This document shows positions 1 through 7,549 of a DNA stretch of 64,000 nt, one piece after another. Each line of letters begins with the position of its first letter. Position 1 is the first letter of the stretch. The notes under the pieces are model-generated. The model saw only the letters and a program-made list of their open reading frames with translations, did no database searches and was not told the origin of the DNA. Both the position numbers and the translations under genes were made by a program. Origin of the DNA: JAFDCJ01 sp964527835 (lineage in GTDB: Bacteria > Desulfobacterota > Desulfobacteria > Desulfobacterales > JAFDCJ01); contig CAZGNV010000010.1 of the NCBI GenBank assembly GCA_964527835.1, forward strand, positions 1 through 64,000, in the 5' to 3' direction.

Positions 1-168
1 CAATTTTCCTTGCCGGATAAAGGTCGGCCGGTGGTGCACTTTATTTGACGCTTACTTATTATTGGCCTATCAATACTTGTTTATGCAATATATATTTTTG
101 CTGATTTTTTCAATGTTGGCCTAAACGATGTAACCTATTTTTGCCCTCCTTGGGACAGAGTTAAATGT

Positions 169-444
169 GTGTTCAATCTTACGGCAACAGTATTTTTCGC
201 CGGCTTTCCGATTTTCGTATTAACAGCGCTCTTGGGTGTCGTTGCCATGCTAATGATTATTTTTGGCTTTATTCTGTTATCATTTAAAGTTGATATGGAT
301 TGCCCTTTTTGCAAGGCTGAAATTCCCCAAGTATTCTTCTTTTATCCTTCAAGAGTTAATTGCGTGCAATGCAAAAGAATGATTCAGATTAAATGGAAGA
401 ATAGGATTAGAAAACGAAATAAAAAAAGCCCTGCCGGCGTGTGA
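169..444 (+). CDS. Small membrane protein with zinc ribbon
   Basis: Not recognised; 91 residues from a GTG start. A long hydrophobic stretch (about residues 8-40) is followed by a C-x2-C-x16-C-x2-C cluster and a very basic tail, so it looks like a membrane-anchored zinc ribbon with the tail in the cytoplasm. The frame stays open upstream to base 49 and reads as a further hydrophobic helix (about bases 52-108), but no ATG, GTG or TTG occurs there. The real protein may therefore have two helices and an unusual or frameshifted start near the left edge of the window. No partner gene can be named; the next gene lies 150 bases downstream. Confidence 0.45.
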   Translation: MFNLTATVFFAGFPIFVLTALLGVVAMLMIIFGFILLSFKVDMDCPFCKAEIPQVFFFYPSRVNCVQCKRMIQIKWKNRIRKRNKKSPAGV

Positions 445-477
445 GGCACCCTATAGAAAGCGTCAGCTTTCGATTCA
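425..477. repeat. Intergenic structured repeat, copy 1
   Basis: Shares the cores GCCCTGCCGGCGT, TGAGGCACC, GAAAGC and GCTTTCGATTCA, in the same order, with bases 2267-2320. GAAAGC and GCTTTC form a small inverted repeat in both copies with different loop sequence, as expected for a conserved hairpin. It lies between the zinc-ribbon gene and the coiled-coil operon. Confidence 0.6.
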
Positions 478-600
478 TTCCCCTCCTTAATATTCTCCCT
501 GTTTAAATCAAAGTTTAAATCAAATTGTTCTGGCAACGTCTGTTGTGAATCCGGTTTATATACCTGTTCTGTCATTCTTGTTGGTTAGGAGGTGTTGAGG

Positions 601-1041
601 ATGCAATATTATTCAGGCAATAAGGACCAGGATGACAGGACTGGATACTTAGGGAAGAAACAGTACGAGGATGCTTCAAGTTTCGGTGACATCTTCGGGG
701 AATCTGCAAGGATAAAGGCTGAGAGCGTCGATGACATAGTGGCGGAGATTGACAGGAGATACAAGGCTTTGGAGCATACGAGGAATGAGTTCAGCCATCT
801 GAGAAGCCAGGTCGAGGACAGGATTAATGAGACTCTCTGTTTCGGATACTCGGCAGGCCCTATGTTGAAGCGTAGGACTGATTTCGAGAAGAAGCTGACC
901 GACCTTGACCTTTCCCTGATGAAGGAGGAGCAGCAGGCCATGAGAGACATATCGATGCTGAAAAAAGAACTGAGATACAGGCTTGAGAGCTACAGGGAAG
1001 AGAAACAGGGCCTGGATTTCCTGGGAGGCTACAATGGATGA
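601..1041 (+). CDS. Coiled-coil protein, first gene of the ATPase operon
   Basis: Not recognised; 146 residues, charged, with no signal peptide or membrane segment. The second half (about residues 45-140) is heptad-like and probably forms long helices or a coiled coil. GTG 592 and TTG 595 also lie in frame, but GGAGG at 588-592 sits eight bases before ATG 601, which decides the start. Its stop overlaps the start of the next gene, and that gene overlaps what was once the start of a HerA-type ATPase, so the three were probably translated together. A structural or adaptor partner of the ATPase is an inference from position only. Confidence 0.6.
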   Translation: MQYYSGNKDQDDRTGYLGKKQYEDASSFGDIFGESARIKAESVDDIVAEIDRRYKALEHTRNEFSHLRSQVEDRINETLCFGYSAGPMLKRRTDFEKKLTDLDLSLMKEEQQAMRDISMLKKELRYRLESYREEKQGLDFLGGYNG

Positions 1042-1255
1042 CAGGATAAGGTCTCTGGAATACGAGCTCAGCCTGTTGAAGACAGCCCACCTGAAGCTGA
1101 GCGAAGGCTTTTACCTCCTGGCAGAGAGGATGCAGAAGCACGAGCTCAACACTGAGTATTACAGTTTCCAGGACAGGCTGCATAAGGCTGCCCTTGCCAC
1201 GGAGATCCTGAGGTTCAGGGATGGACAGGGAAGAAAAGGTAAGGAAGAGGCTTGA
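1034..1255 (+). CDS. Small helical protein overlapping the ATPase start
   Basis: Not recognised; 73 residues, mostly charged helix. It starts at ATG 1034 behind GGGAGG (1023-1028), eight bases inside the end of the preceding gene, which indicates translational coupling. Its last 35 bases overlap, in another frame, an ATG that begins a truncated copy of the HerA-like ATPase N-terminus. A second copy of this C-terminal coding overlap (ending DGQRGKGEEEA) precedes the intact ATPase at 2432-2485, so the gene pair was once directly adjacent there. Confidence 0.55.
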   Translation: MDDRIRSLEYELSLLKTAHLKLSEGFYLLAERMQKHELNTEYYSFQDRLHKAALATEILRFRDGQGRKGKEEA

Positions 1256-1283
1256 TTTGATTAGACCTACTAAATGCGGATAA
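1221..1283 (+). pseudogene. Truncated N-terminus of a HerA-like ATPase gene
   Basis: ATG 1221 opens a 20-residue reading frame whose first eleven residues (MDREEKVRKRL) match the start of the ATPase at 2451. In those 33 bases there are three differences, all at third codon positions, so the similarity was kept by coding selection and is not a recent copy. After residue 15 the sequence diverges and stops at 1281. It is best read as the stump of an ATPase gene cut off by the insertion that brought in the reverse-strand gene next door. Confidence 0.6.
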
Positions 1284-1302
1284 CAGGCAATATATTTTTA
1301 TT

Positions 1303-2163
1303 TTATTCAACTTCAACATTTTGGATATTGCTAGATCCACAATTTGGACATTTTGATGGGGAACCATACCTTTTTTTGGTTTCCCAACTATATCCGCAAT
1401 CTTGGCAGTCATAATAAGGGGAATAGTCCGAGTCCGATGATTTGAGTTCTGCTTTTATTCTCTCAGCTTCTTGAGCTTCTTCGAGTTCAATATATTTATC
1501 TCTTATCGCCTTTTTATCATAATAAATATCTTTCTTGTCCAAGTAGTTAAAGAAATAATCTAGTATTGTATCAGGATAGCTCATTCCTAGGCTATGTCTC
1601 TTAGTAATGCTGTCTTGAATAGAGCTCATATTCATAAGATGTTCTGTGACCTTCTCTTCAACATTAAAGAGCATCTTCGCAAGATTAGCGTCACTTTTTT
1701 TCTTTAACTTTAGAATTTCGTTATCGAGTATCTCATTATTTTTCTTTAACTTAAAAATTTCGTTATCGAGTATCTCATTAATTGATTGCTCAAGATAAAT
1801 CAGGATTAGTTTACGGGCTTTTTCTTCTGAAAGTTCAATATTTTTTTCATGTTTCACTAATTTAATAAGATCACAAATCGTAATATCAGAACTTACAGGG
1901 TTAAAAAATTTCTTGGCAAAATCATGCAAATACTCTTCCCGCAGGCCTTGTTGTATTTTAATCAGCGCCTCACGTTCCTTTTCAGCTTTTTGTTTTTCCT
2001 TTTCAACTTGTTCTTTTATAGATTTATGTATAAGTATCATAACACAACCAACAATAATAAAAGACAGACCTAAATACCAAAAATGGAAAATAATTATTAT
2101 GCCTGCAATTAGCCAGATTATTCCAATAATCTTTTCGCCACCTGCTTTATCTCGCTCAAACAT
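1303..2163 (-). CDS. Membrane-anchored coiled-coil protein with C-terminal zinc ribbon
   Basis: Not recognised; 286 residues. Two adjacent hydrophobic helices near the N-terminus (about residues 11-45) form a hairpin anchor. A long charged helical region follows, and the last 35 residues are a zinc ribbon (CQDCGYSW...CPNCGS). About residues 131-157 contain a direct repeat of a 13-residue unit, NEILDNEI(F/L)KLKK, a recent in-frame duplication still visible in the DNA. It is AT-richer than the flanking operon, runs against it and sits between the duplicated ends of that operon, so it looks like a later insertion. Function unknown. Confidence 0.6.
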   Translation of the reverse strand: MFERDKAGGEKIIGIIWLIAGIIIIFHFWYLGLSFIIVGCVMILIHKSIKEQVEKEKQKAEKEREALIKIQQGLREEYLHDFAKKFFNPVSSDITICDLIKLVKHEKNIELSEEKARKLILIYLEQSINEILDNEIFKLKKNNEILDNEILKLKKKSDANLAKMLFNVEEKVTEHLMNMSSIQDSITKRHSLGMSYPDTILDYFFNYLDKKDIYYDKKAIRDKYIELEEAQEAERIKAELKSSDSDYSPYYDCQDCGYSWETKKRYGSPSKCPNCGSSNIQNVEVE

Positions 2164-2266
2164 AACAAATTTAATATAACTTTTTTATTTAAACTTTTGG
2201 GATAGGCGATCATCGGGATATTTTAATAGTCTTTCGGATAGAAAAAGATACACTGGCATGATGACT

Positions 2267-2320
2267 AAAGCCCTGCCGGCGTCTGAGGCACCTATGAAAG
2301 CTTGGAAAGCTTTCGATTCA
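2267..2320. repeat. Intergenic structured repeat, copy 2
   Basis: Second copy of the element at 425-477. It shares the conserved blocks GCCCTGCCGGCGT and GCTTTCGATTCA and the GAAAGC/GCTTTC hairpin arms, while the loop differs. The rest of 2164-2450 shows only AT-rich DNA. Confidence 0.6.
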
Positions 2321-2431
2321 AATTCTCTTTTTTTGAAACCCACCTGAATATAGAAATCCATTTATGTTAACAACAGATGTCAATCTCCCTTAAATACAGC
2401 TTCTGGTATTTTTATTGTTTAAGGGGGAGTG

Positions 2432-2485
2432 TTGAATATAAAAATTGAAGATGGACAGAGAGGAAAAGGTGAGGAAGAGGCTTAA
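2432..2485 (+). CDS. Leader reading frame, remnant of the upstream small gene
   Basis: A TTG directly behind GGGGGAG (2423-2429) opens 17 codons ending DGQRGKGEEEA and overlapping the first 35 bases of the ATPase gene. The C-terminal residues match the end of the protein at 1034-1255. The ATPase start at 2451 has no close ribosome site of its own, so this leader may couple its translation. Whether it is translated cannot be told from sequence. Confidence 0.35.
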   Translation: MNIKIEDGQRGKGEEEA

Positions 2486-3773
2486 CCTGCTGAAGCCTTT
2501 CATTGGGCAGGAACGTGCCGAGAGGCTGTGGGTCTTGTACATGTGGTCGGATTACAGGAGGAAGGCGAAGCTTGAGAGCATGATAAACACCCTCGCCCAG
2601 AGGCATCTCGACCTCTTCGAGGGTGAGCCTGAGCTTGAGCCCATACCAAAGGGGTTTTGCAATGGTGATATCTTGCTGGGGGATGTCCTTTTCAGAGGCA
2701 GGAAGTTGTATCCTTTCAGGCTTCCTCTTGGTTCATTGATAAAGCATGTGGGTGTGTTCTCGCAGACGAGTAAGGGCAAGACCAACCTGTGCATGCTCAT
2801 GGCCACGCAACTGGCCCGGAAGGATGTGCCTTTCATCATCTTTGACATCAAGAGGAACTACAGGGAAATGTTACAGCTCAAGGATATTAATGGTCTTGAG
2901 GCCTTCACCCTGGGGAGGAGCATAAGCCCGAAGTCCCTGGACATGTTCAAGCCTCCGAGAGGGCTCTCAAGGCAGCAGTGGATAAAGATGGTCCTGGACA
3001 GCATGGAGGAGATATATTTTTTCGGGAGGGGTGTCAGCCATATCCTGAGGAAGATGCTCGAGGATGACCAGAAGGTTGAGAAGGTGCTGGACGGCCTGAA
3101 AAAGGAAAAATCCAAGCAATCCAGCTACAGGAAGAGCGCCTGGCTCGACTCGAGCCTGTCGAGGATAGAGGACCTGAGCACGATAAAGGATGTCATCTGG
3201 AACCCGAAAGGAAAAAGCATCGAATCGTTGCTGGGCAGGAAGGTCATCCTGGAACTGGACAGCCTGAACAGCCTGGAGAGGCAGCTCATATACGAGGTCA
3301 TCCTGAAATATTCCTATTACCACCACCTGAACGGCAGGGAAAGGGAGAAGGTGAGCCAGGTCATCATTCTCGAGGAATTCCAGGCACTCCTTAGAAGGCA
3401 GGCAGGGAACCAGGAGGCCTTCATAGAATCGTTGTTCAGGATGGGCAGGGAACTGGGAATTGGGCTAATATACGTGTGCCAGAACATTAGCCAGATACCC
3501 GTGACCATTTTGCAGAACACGAACACGGTCATATGCCTGAACCAGAACCATGAGTATGACATGAGGGGCTGCGCCCTGTCACTGCTCCTTAGCAGAGACG
3601 AGCAGGCGATGCTGGGCAGGCTGCCAACAGGCCAGGCAATAATGAGGATGTCCGAAGGATACACCAAGCCCTTCAGAATCTTGGTCCCTAAGATGGGCAT
3701 CAGGAAAGGCATGATAACAGACAAAATCCTGAAAGATTTCCGGGAAGGAGGGGCAGACACGGGCTTGCAATAA
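2451..3773 (+). CDS. HerA/VirB4-type DNA-translocating ATPase
   Basis: A 440-residue P-loop ATPase of the HerA/FtsK superfamily (DUF87-like). Walker A is FSQTSKGKT (about residues 103-111), with serine where the usual leading glycine/alanine stands. Walker B is VIILEE (304-309). The following MGRELGIGLIYVCQNISQIP resembles the HerA sensor/arginine region. Family members form hexameric rings that move double-stranded DNA in repair, conjugation or virus packaging. No NurA nuclease lies beside it, so a packaging or transfer role in a mobile element fits better than DNA repair. ATG 2451 is chosen over TTG 2445 by matching the truncated copy at 1221. Specific function is inferred from family and context. 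Confidence 0.8.
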   Translation: MDREEKVRKRLNLLKPFIGQERAERLWVLYMWSDYRRKAKLESMINTLAQRHLDLFEGEPELEPIPKGFCNGDILLGDVLFRGRKLYPFRLPLGSLIKHVGVFSQTSKGKTNLCMLMATQLARKDVPFIIFDIKRNYREMLQLKDINGLEAFTLGRSISPKSLDMFKPPRGLSRQQWIKMVLDSMEEIYFFGRGVSHILRKMLEDDQKVEKVLDGLKKEKSKQSSYRKSAWLDSSLSRIEDLSTIKDVIWNPKGKSIESLLGRKVILELDSLNSLERQLIYEVILKYSYYHHLNGREREKVSQVIILEEFQALLRRQAGNQEAFIESLFRMGRELGIGLIYVCQNISQIPVTILQNTNTVICLNQNHEYDMRGCALSLLLSRDEQAMLGRLPTGQAIMRMSEGYTKPFRILVPKMGIRKGMITDKILKDFREGGADTGLQ

Positions 3774-3849
3774 CTATGAGGGTGAAAAAAGCCCTCCCGC
3801 GCACCAGCCAGCCAAGAGAAAGCCTGCAAAGCTATACGAAACAGGAAAG

Positions 3850-4116
3850 ATGGTACTCTGGATAAAGCACAGGAAGGGAAAACTCAACATCCACATAACC
3901 ACGTTCAGGCACTACTACACGAACATATGCCACATCCTGGTCCAGGAATACGGCCTCGCATGGGACGACACCATCCTCGTCCAGAGCATCACAACCAAAA
4001 ACCTGCCCCACTTCCGCAACTACAGGACAAGGCCCAAAAAAGTATTCTACGGCACAGTCCAGGAATTCGACAGGCACGTGAAAAGATTCTTCCAGCAGAA
4101 CGTCTGGAAAAAATAA
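3850..4116 (+). CDS. Hypothetical basic protein downstream of the ATPase
   Basis: Not recognised; 88 residues, basic, rich in aromatic residues and histidine, and without membrane segments. The frame is open from 3733 and reads plausibly as protein from about 3781 (lysine/proline-rich), yet no start codon exists before ATG 3850; an upstream start other than ATG/GTG/TTG or a frameshift is possible. It follows the ATPase by 76 bases in the same direction and may share its transcript. A reverse-strand frame across the same bases lacks independent support. Confidence 0.5.
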   Translation: MVLWIKHRKGKLNIHITTFRHYYTNICHILVQEYGLAWDDTILVQSITTKNLPHFRNYRTRPKKVFYGTVQEFDRHVKRFFQQNVWKK

Positions 4117-4144
4117 GGTAAATATATTCCTTTTTTGGGGGCTT

Positions 4145-4615
4145 TCACCACCATGAATGTGTCTTATAATTGAACTCAAAGATCTTAATTCCAGGGTCAT
4201 TATAATAATCCTGGATTTGTTTTTTGCCCATCTTCCACGCGCACACCTTCCTGCCTTTTGGATACATTCTTAGCAGTTTTTTCATTGATAGAATAAAGCA
4301 GTATATTCTGTCTGCCTCATCTATGACCAATGCGAAATAAGGGACGCAGTTGAATGCTTTGCATGCTTTCTCGATTTTTGCAAAATTATCATTGCTTATC
4401 CCAAGATATGTTCCTTCCGTTCCCTGTTTTCTGCTTCTGCTTTTAACTGAAATACCCATCAATTCTTTGGTACGTGGGTTTTTAGCAATAATGTCTATCC
4501 CTGTATGGTCAACATTAGCGCATTCAAAATTATATTTGGATAACCAGTACAAAATTAAGCTTTCTGCAAAATCGCCTGTGATTTTTGAGTGTCTTGAACT
4601 TTTGTTTACTTGCAT
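4145..4615 (-). CDS. PD-(D/E)XK nuclease-like protein
   Basis: A 156-residue protein whose N-terminal half has the layout of Holliday-junction-resolvase-like and restriction-like nucleases: a helix GDFAESLILYWLSKYN, then GIDIIAKN and GISVKSRSR, giving the E...D...xVK signature. The rest has no motif I recognise. I start at ATG 4615 because a longer frame would add a hydrophobic segment that overlaps the promoter and start of the divergent gene at 4683. Such proteins cut branched or foreign DNA; the substrate here is unknown. It points against the neighbouring ATPase gene. Confidence 0.6.
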   Translation of the reverse strand: MQVNKSSRHSKITGDFAESLILYWLSKYNFECANVDHTGIDIIAKNPRTKELMGISVKSRSRKQGTEGTYLGISNDNFAKIEKACKAFNCVPYFALVIDEADRIYCFILSMKKLLRMYPKGRKVCAWKMGKKQIQDYYNDPGIKIFEFNYKTHSWW

Positions 4616-4682
4616 ATTCGGTATGATTGAGAAACATTTAAAATCTTTTCGTTCAACCAGGCCGTGCACGAAAAATATATTA

Positions 4683-4868
4683 ATGAGAGGAAAATACCAG
4701 CTCCCGAAAATGAAAAAGGCCAAAAAACCGAAAGCAGGGAAAAAGCTCAGGACAATAGAATCCCAATGGGACAACTACTACAAAGAGGTAAGGGATGGCC
4801 ATAAGGCCAGGAAGGCAAAGGCAAAGACCAGGAAACAAGATTTATCCAGAAAAAAGATTCTGGGATAA
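4683..4868 (+). CDS. Very basic small protein
   Basis: Not recognised; 61 residues, about 40 percent lysine and arginine, no hydrophobic segment. It could bind nucleic acid. ATG 4683 follows the AT-rich AAAATATATTA of a likely TATA box, and the gene diverges from the nuclease-like gene at 4615, so both starts share a 67-base control region. The composition leaves the call open to a spurious lysine-rich frame, but start, promoter and spacing look real. Confidence 0.45.
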   Translation: MRGKYQLPKMKKAKKPKAGKKLRTIESQWDNYYKEVRDGHKARKAKAKTRKQDLSRKKILG

Positions 4869-5195
4869 AAAAACAAAAAAGTTTATAAAAAAAACGCCTC
4901 ACCATTCCGGAGTGGTAAGAAAAGTTTAAATAAATCAGGCCACATAATTATCAATTAAGTTTCAAAAAGATGTGATTTTTGAAGCCAGGAAGATTTCAAG
5001 GAGTTCTCATAGTAAGTTAGGGGGAAATTCGGAGAGAGTGAGGTGATCGATTATTTCAAGGGTGGAATTGGAAAAGGAATCTGAAGGGTCTGAGAGGGGC
5101 ATTGTTTCTCATCAAAACGAAATCATAGATGATTATCCGGAGGTAATCTACAGTGACTGATTGATGTTCGAGTCCTTTTCAGCACAAAAAGGACC
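4869..5195. other. Intergenic region before the surface-protein run
   Basis: AT-rich DNA with GTTTATAAAA near 4881 and GTTTAAATAA near 4925, both TATA-like. A 32-codon open frame (5062-5160, GTG start) follows GAGGTGATC at 5039-5047, a strong archaeal ribosome site, at wide spacing. Its predicted product is acidic. I cannot tell whether it is translated. Confidence 0.3.
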
Positions 5196-5279
5196 ATGGA
5201 AAAGAGGAAGGAAGCCCTCAAGAGGAGTCACATTTCTAAGAAGGCTCTTTCCCAGAAACTGAAAGGAACAAAGAGGTGA
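5196..5279 (+). CDS. Candidate 27-residue basic peptide
   Basis: ATG 5196 opens 27 codons of highly basic sequence ending at 5279, ten bases before the start of the large secreted protein. Its last codons form the ribosome site (GAGGTGAT) of that gene, so the two could be coupled. It resembles nothing I know and may be chance. Confidence 0.3.
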   Translation: MEKRKEALKRSHISKKALSQKLKGTKR

Positions 5280-5288
5280 TATGAGAAG

Positions 5289-7460
5289 ATGAGAAAACAC
5301 GAGATAGCCGGCAGGCTATCAAAAAGCAAGGCCATGGCAACAATCCTGACATGCCTGCTGGCCTTGCTTGCCATGACAACAGTATACGGATTAGACCCAA
5401 GCATCGACAACAGTGATAAGGTACCTGTCGACATGGAAATCGCGATAGGTGAGACACAATCTATCGTGACAGATGGTTTTGAGCTTGCAACGTTCCACAG
5501 GGATTATGCCTGCTGGAACGGGAACTGCGCAGTGCCGTTCTTTCTCAAGAACAATAGAGATACAAGTTTCTCGTTCAATGAGCTCAAGCTGAAAGTAGTG
5601 GATGAAGAAGGCCTTATCTCAGACGTAAGGTTCTACAGGAAGTATTATGGGCTTGAAAACGGCACAGAAGAGATGTTGAAGACAGAAGAGCTGAAGGAAC
5701 CGAGCCTATTAAGCGTGGATTCCAAGAGAACAGAATATTTCGAGGCCCACTTCAGGATACCGAAGGGCAGCAGCGGAAAGTTCAACATCGAGCTCTGGTC
5801 CGGAGAGACCCTCCTTATAAGGCTCGACCCGTACTTTTACTGGCAGATGAACGATAATACTCTTGACGGTAGGAATCTCATGGATGATGCCCTTGCACAG
5901 ATATACACAACCAGAGACACAGAGTCAGGAGACTGGAGCATATCAGGAGAAAAGATGTCAAACACTGACAACTGCGATAACGGATTCCATTTCTCAATCC
6001 AGAACGAGTCGGAATACGGAGAGCCGGTCGAGACAAACGGAGTATGGAACCTTTCATACACGTTCTATGGAAGATGGACGCTTCTCGGCGTATTCGAGAC
6101 GAACACCTCGATACAGATAGGTAACGACTGCCCTAACAAAGGCTATGTGGTAAGCCCCGACCAGGGACATGGTCATACTTACCTGCAAGTCTTCGGATTC
6201 GACAACAAGACATGCGATGGATCAGCAACATGGATATGCGGTGGATGCGGAGCACCAGCGGGCGGAAGCACAATAGAGATGAGGGTCAACACCACGACCA
6301 TAGAGATATTCGACGACGGGGCATCCTGCTGTATCGTCGACAAGGCAGAATACGGGATACCGTTCAATATAACTCAGCCGAGATACATAAGCGGCTGGGA
6401 TATCCCAGACCAATGCTCAACCGACAAGGGAAGCATAGACGACATAAGGTTCGAGTATGAAGAGATTCCAGACAAACCTCCAGAGATCGAGAACAACCTG
6501 ACGAGCATTGACCCGGCAACAATAGCAAACGCAGAATCCAATTTGAGTTGCACCTTCACACCATTGGATGAAGATGCAGGTGACACCTTGACAGGCTATG
6601 TGAGATGGTACAAGGACGGAGAGATAGCCTTAACCCAGAGCCGGACAGTGACCAACGGAACACAAGAGACTTTCAGACTCGACAGCGGAAACACTACCAA
6701 ATCAGAGGTTTGGTACTGCTCTGCACAGGTATACGACGGTGAAGAATACACAGAATGGATAGACAGCCCAGAAACAAACATAATGCCGACAATCAAAGAT
6801 CAAGAGGTAACAATAAGCCCAGCACCAACTGCAAAATGGTACTCTGACTTGAATTGCACCTTTACGCCATATGGTGAAGGCAGCCTTAGCGCTACCGTTG
6901 AATGGTATGAAAATGGAGTATATCAGTTTTCCAATGACAGAGTAGTAACTAATGATACTGAAGAACTATTTGTTTTAAATGGTGATAACACGACGGTAGA
7001 GGGGGCGATTTGGAAATGCAGAGTACGAATATCTGATAACGGCGTAAACTCCAAATGGTTCAACAGTAGTGATGTAGAACTGACAAACAACAAATTCACA
7101 TACGGAAACCACACGATAACAAGGGACTTGATAGTGAACAATTTGATTTATGTATACAGGGAATTCGAGGACTTTGTCTTGAATACAGCTGAATGGGTTA
7201 TGCGTCTTGAGCTGTCGGGTACTGATATTGTAGCTGGTGTAGGGGGGCGTAACTGGAATGGCCGTCCCCAGTTATTCGTTGGGGCGACCAACGAGACATC
7301 AGAAAGAGTTGCTGCTATAGGCATTGACGGAGACAATGCGCTCTTGTTCCTCACAGAAAATACAACAGCTGTGAACTGTTCAGAGTGGACAGGAGGGATT
7401 ATCTTTTCTGCTGGAAGGCACTATGGCTGTGATGGCGTTGCTTGGCATGCCCTGTACTGA
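5289..7460 (+). CDS. Large secreted surface protein with lectin-like and Ig-like domains
   Basis: A 723-residue protein with a Sec signal (about residues 1-34, hydrophobic core then VYG). About residues 175-390 resemble a LamG/concanavalin-type jelly roll with paired cysteines (CGGCGAP, ASCC). Two Ig-like repeats follow (about 410-495 and 500-590), each with CTF near its start, a V(R/E)WY segment, and a WYC or WKC pair suggesting a disulfide. The C-terminus ends HYGCDGVAWHALY, shared with the next two proteins. Many N-x-S/T sites fit archaeal N-glycosylation. GAGGTGAT upstream fixes ATG 5289. Likely an adhesin or S-layer/fibre component; ligand unknown. Confidence 0.7.
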   Translation: MRKHEIAGRLSKSKAMATILTCLLALLAMTTVYGLDPSIDNSDKVPVDMEIAIGETQSIVTDGFELATFHRDYACWNGNCAVPFFLKNNRDTSFSFNELKLKVVDEEGLISDVRFYRKYYGLENGTEEMLKTEELKEPSLLSVDSKRTEYFEAHFRIPKGSSGKFNIELWSGETLLIRLDPYFYWQMNDNTLDGRNLMDDALAQIYTTRDTESGDWSISGEKMSNTDNCDNGFHFSIQNESEYGEPVETNGVWNLSYTFYGRWTLLGVFETNTSIQIGNDCPNKGYVVSPDQGHGHTYLQVFGFDNKTCDGSATWICGGCGAPAGGSTIEMRVNTTTIEIFDDGASCCIVDKAEYGIPFNITQPRYISGWDIPDQCSTDKGSIDDIRFEYEEIPDKPPEIENNLTSIDPATIANAESNLSCTFTPLDEDAGDTLTGYVRWYKDGEIALTQSRTVTNGTQETFRLDSGNTTKSEVWYCSAQVYDGEEYTEWIDSPETNIMPTIKDQEVTISPAPTAKWYSDLNCTFTPYGEGSLSATVEWYENGVYQFSNDRVVTNDTEELFVLNGDNTTVEGAIWKCRVRISDNGVNSKWFNSSDVELTNNKFTYGNHTITRDLIVNNLIYVYREFEDFVLNTAEWVMRLELSGTDIVAGVGGRNWNGRPQLFVGATNETSERVAAIGIDGDNALLFLTENTTAVNCSEWTGGIIFSAGRHYGCDGVAWHALY

Positions 7461-7518
7461 AAACCAACCGCTTTTTTTTCTTTTTTTTATTTTCATGAGA
7501 TTCATGGAATTGAAAATC

Positions 7519-7527
7519 TTTATAAAG
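7519..7527 (+). promoter_or_regulatory. Archaeal TATA box of first fibre gene
   Basis: TTTATAAAG begins 31 bases before ATG 7550, which places the expected start of transcription at or next to the start codon, as in leaderless archaeal mRNAs. No ribosome site lies between. The paralogue at 8829 has the same box at the same distance. Confidence 0.65.
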
Positions 7528-7549
7528 TTCTTTTTGTTTTATTTGTTTG

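Noticed and set aside
2255..2290. C-box/D-box-like bases (ATGATGA at 2258, CTGA at 2283) as an archaeal C/D sRNA
   Set aside because: The second copy of the element lacks the C box, and no C' or D' box follows at the expected distance.
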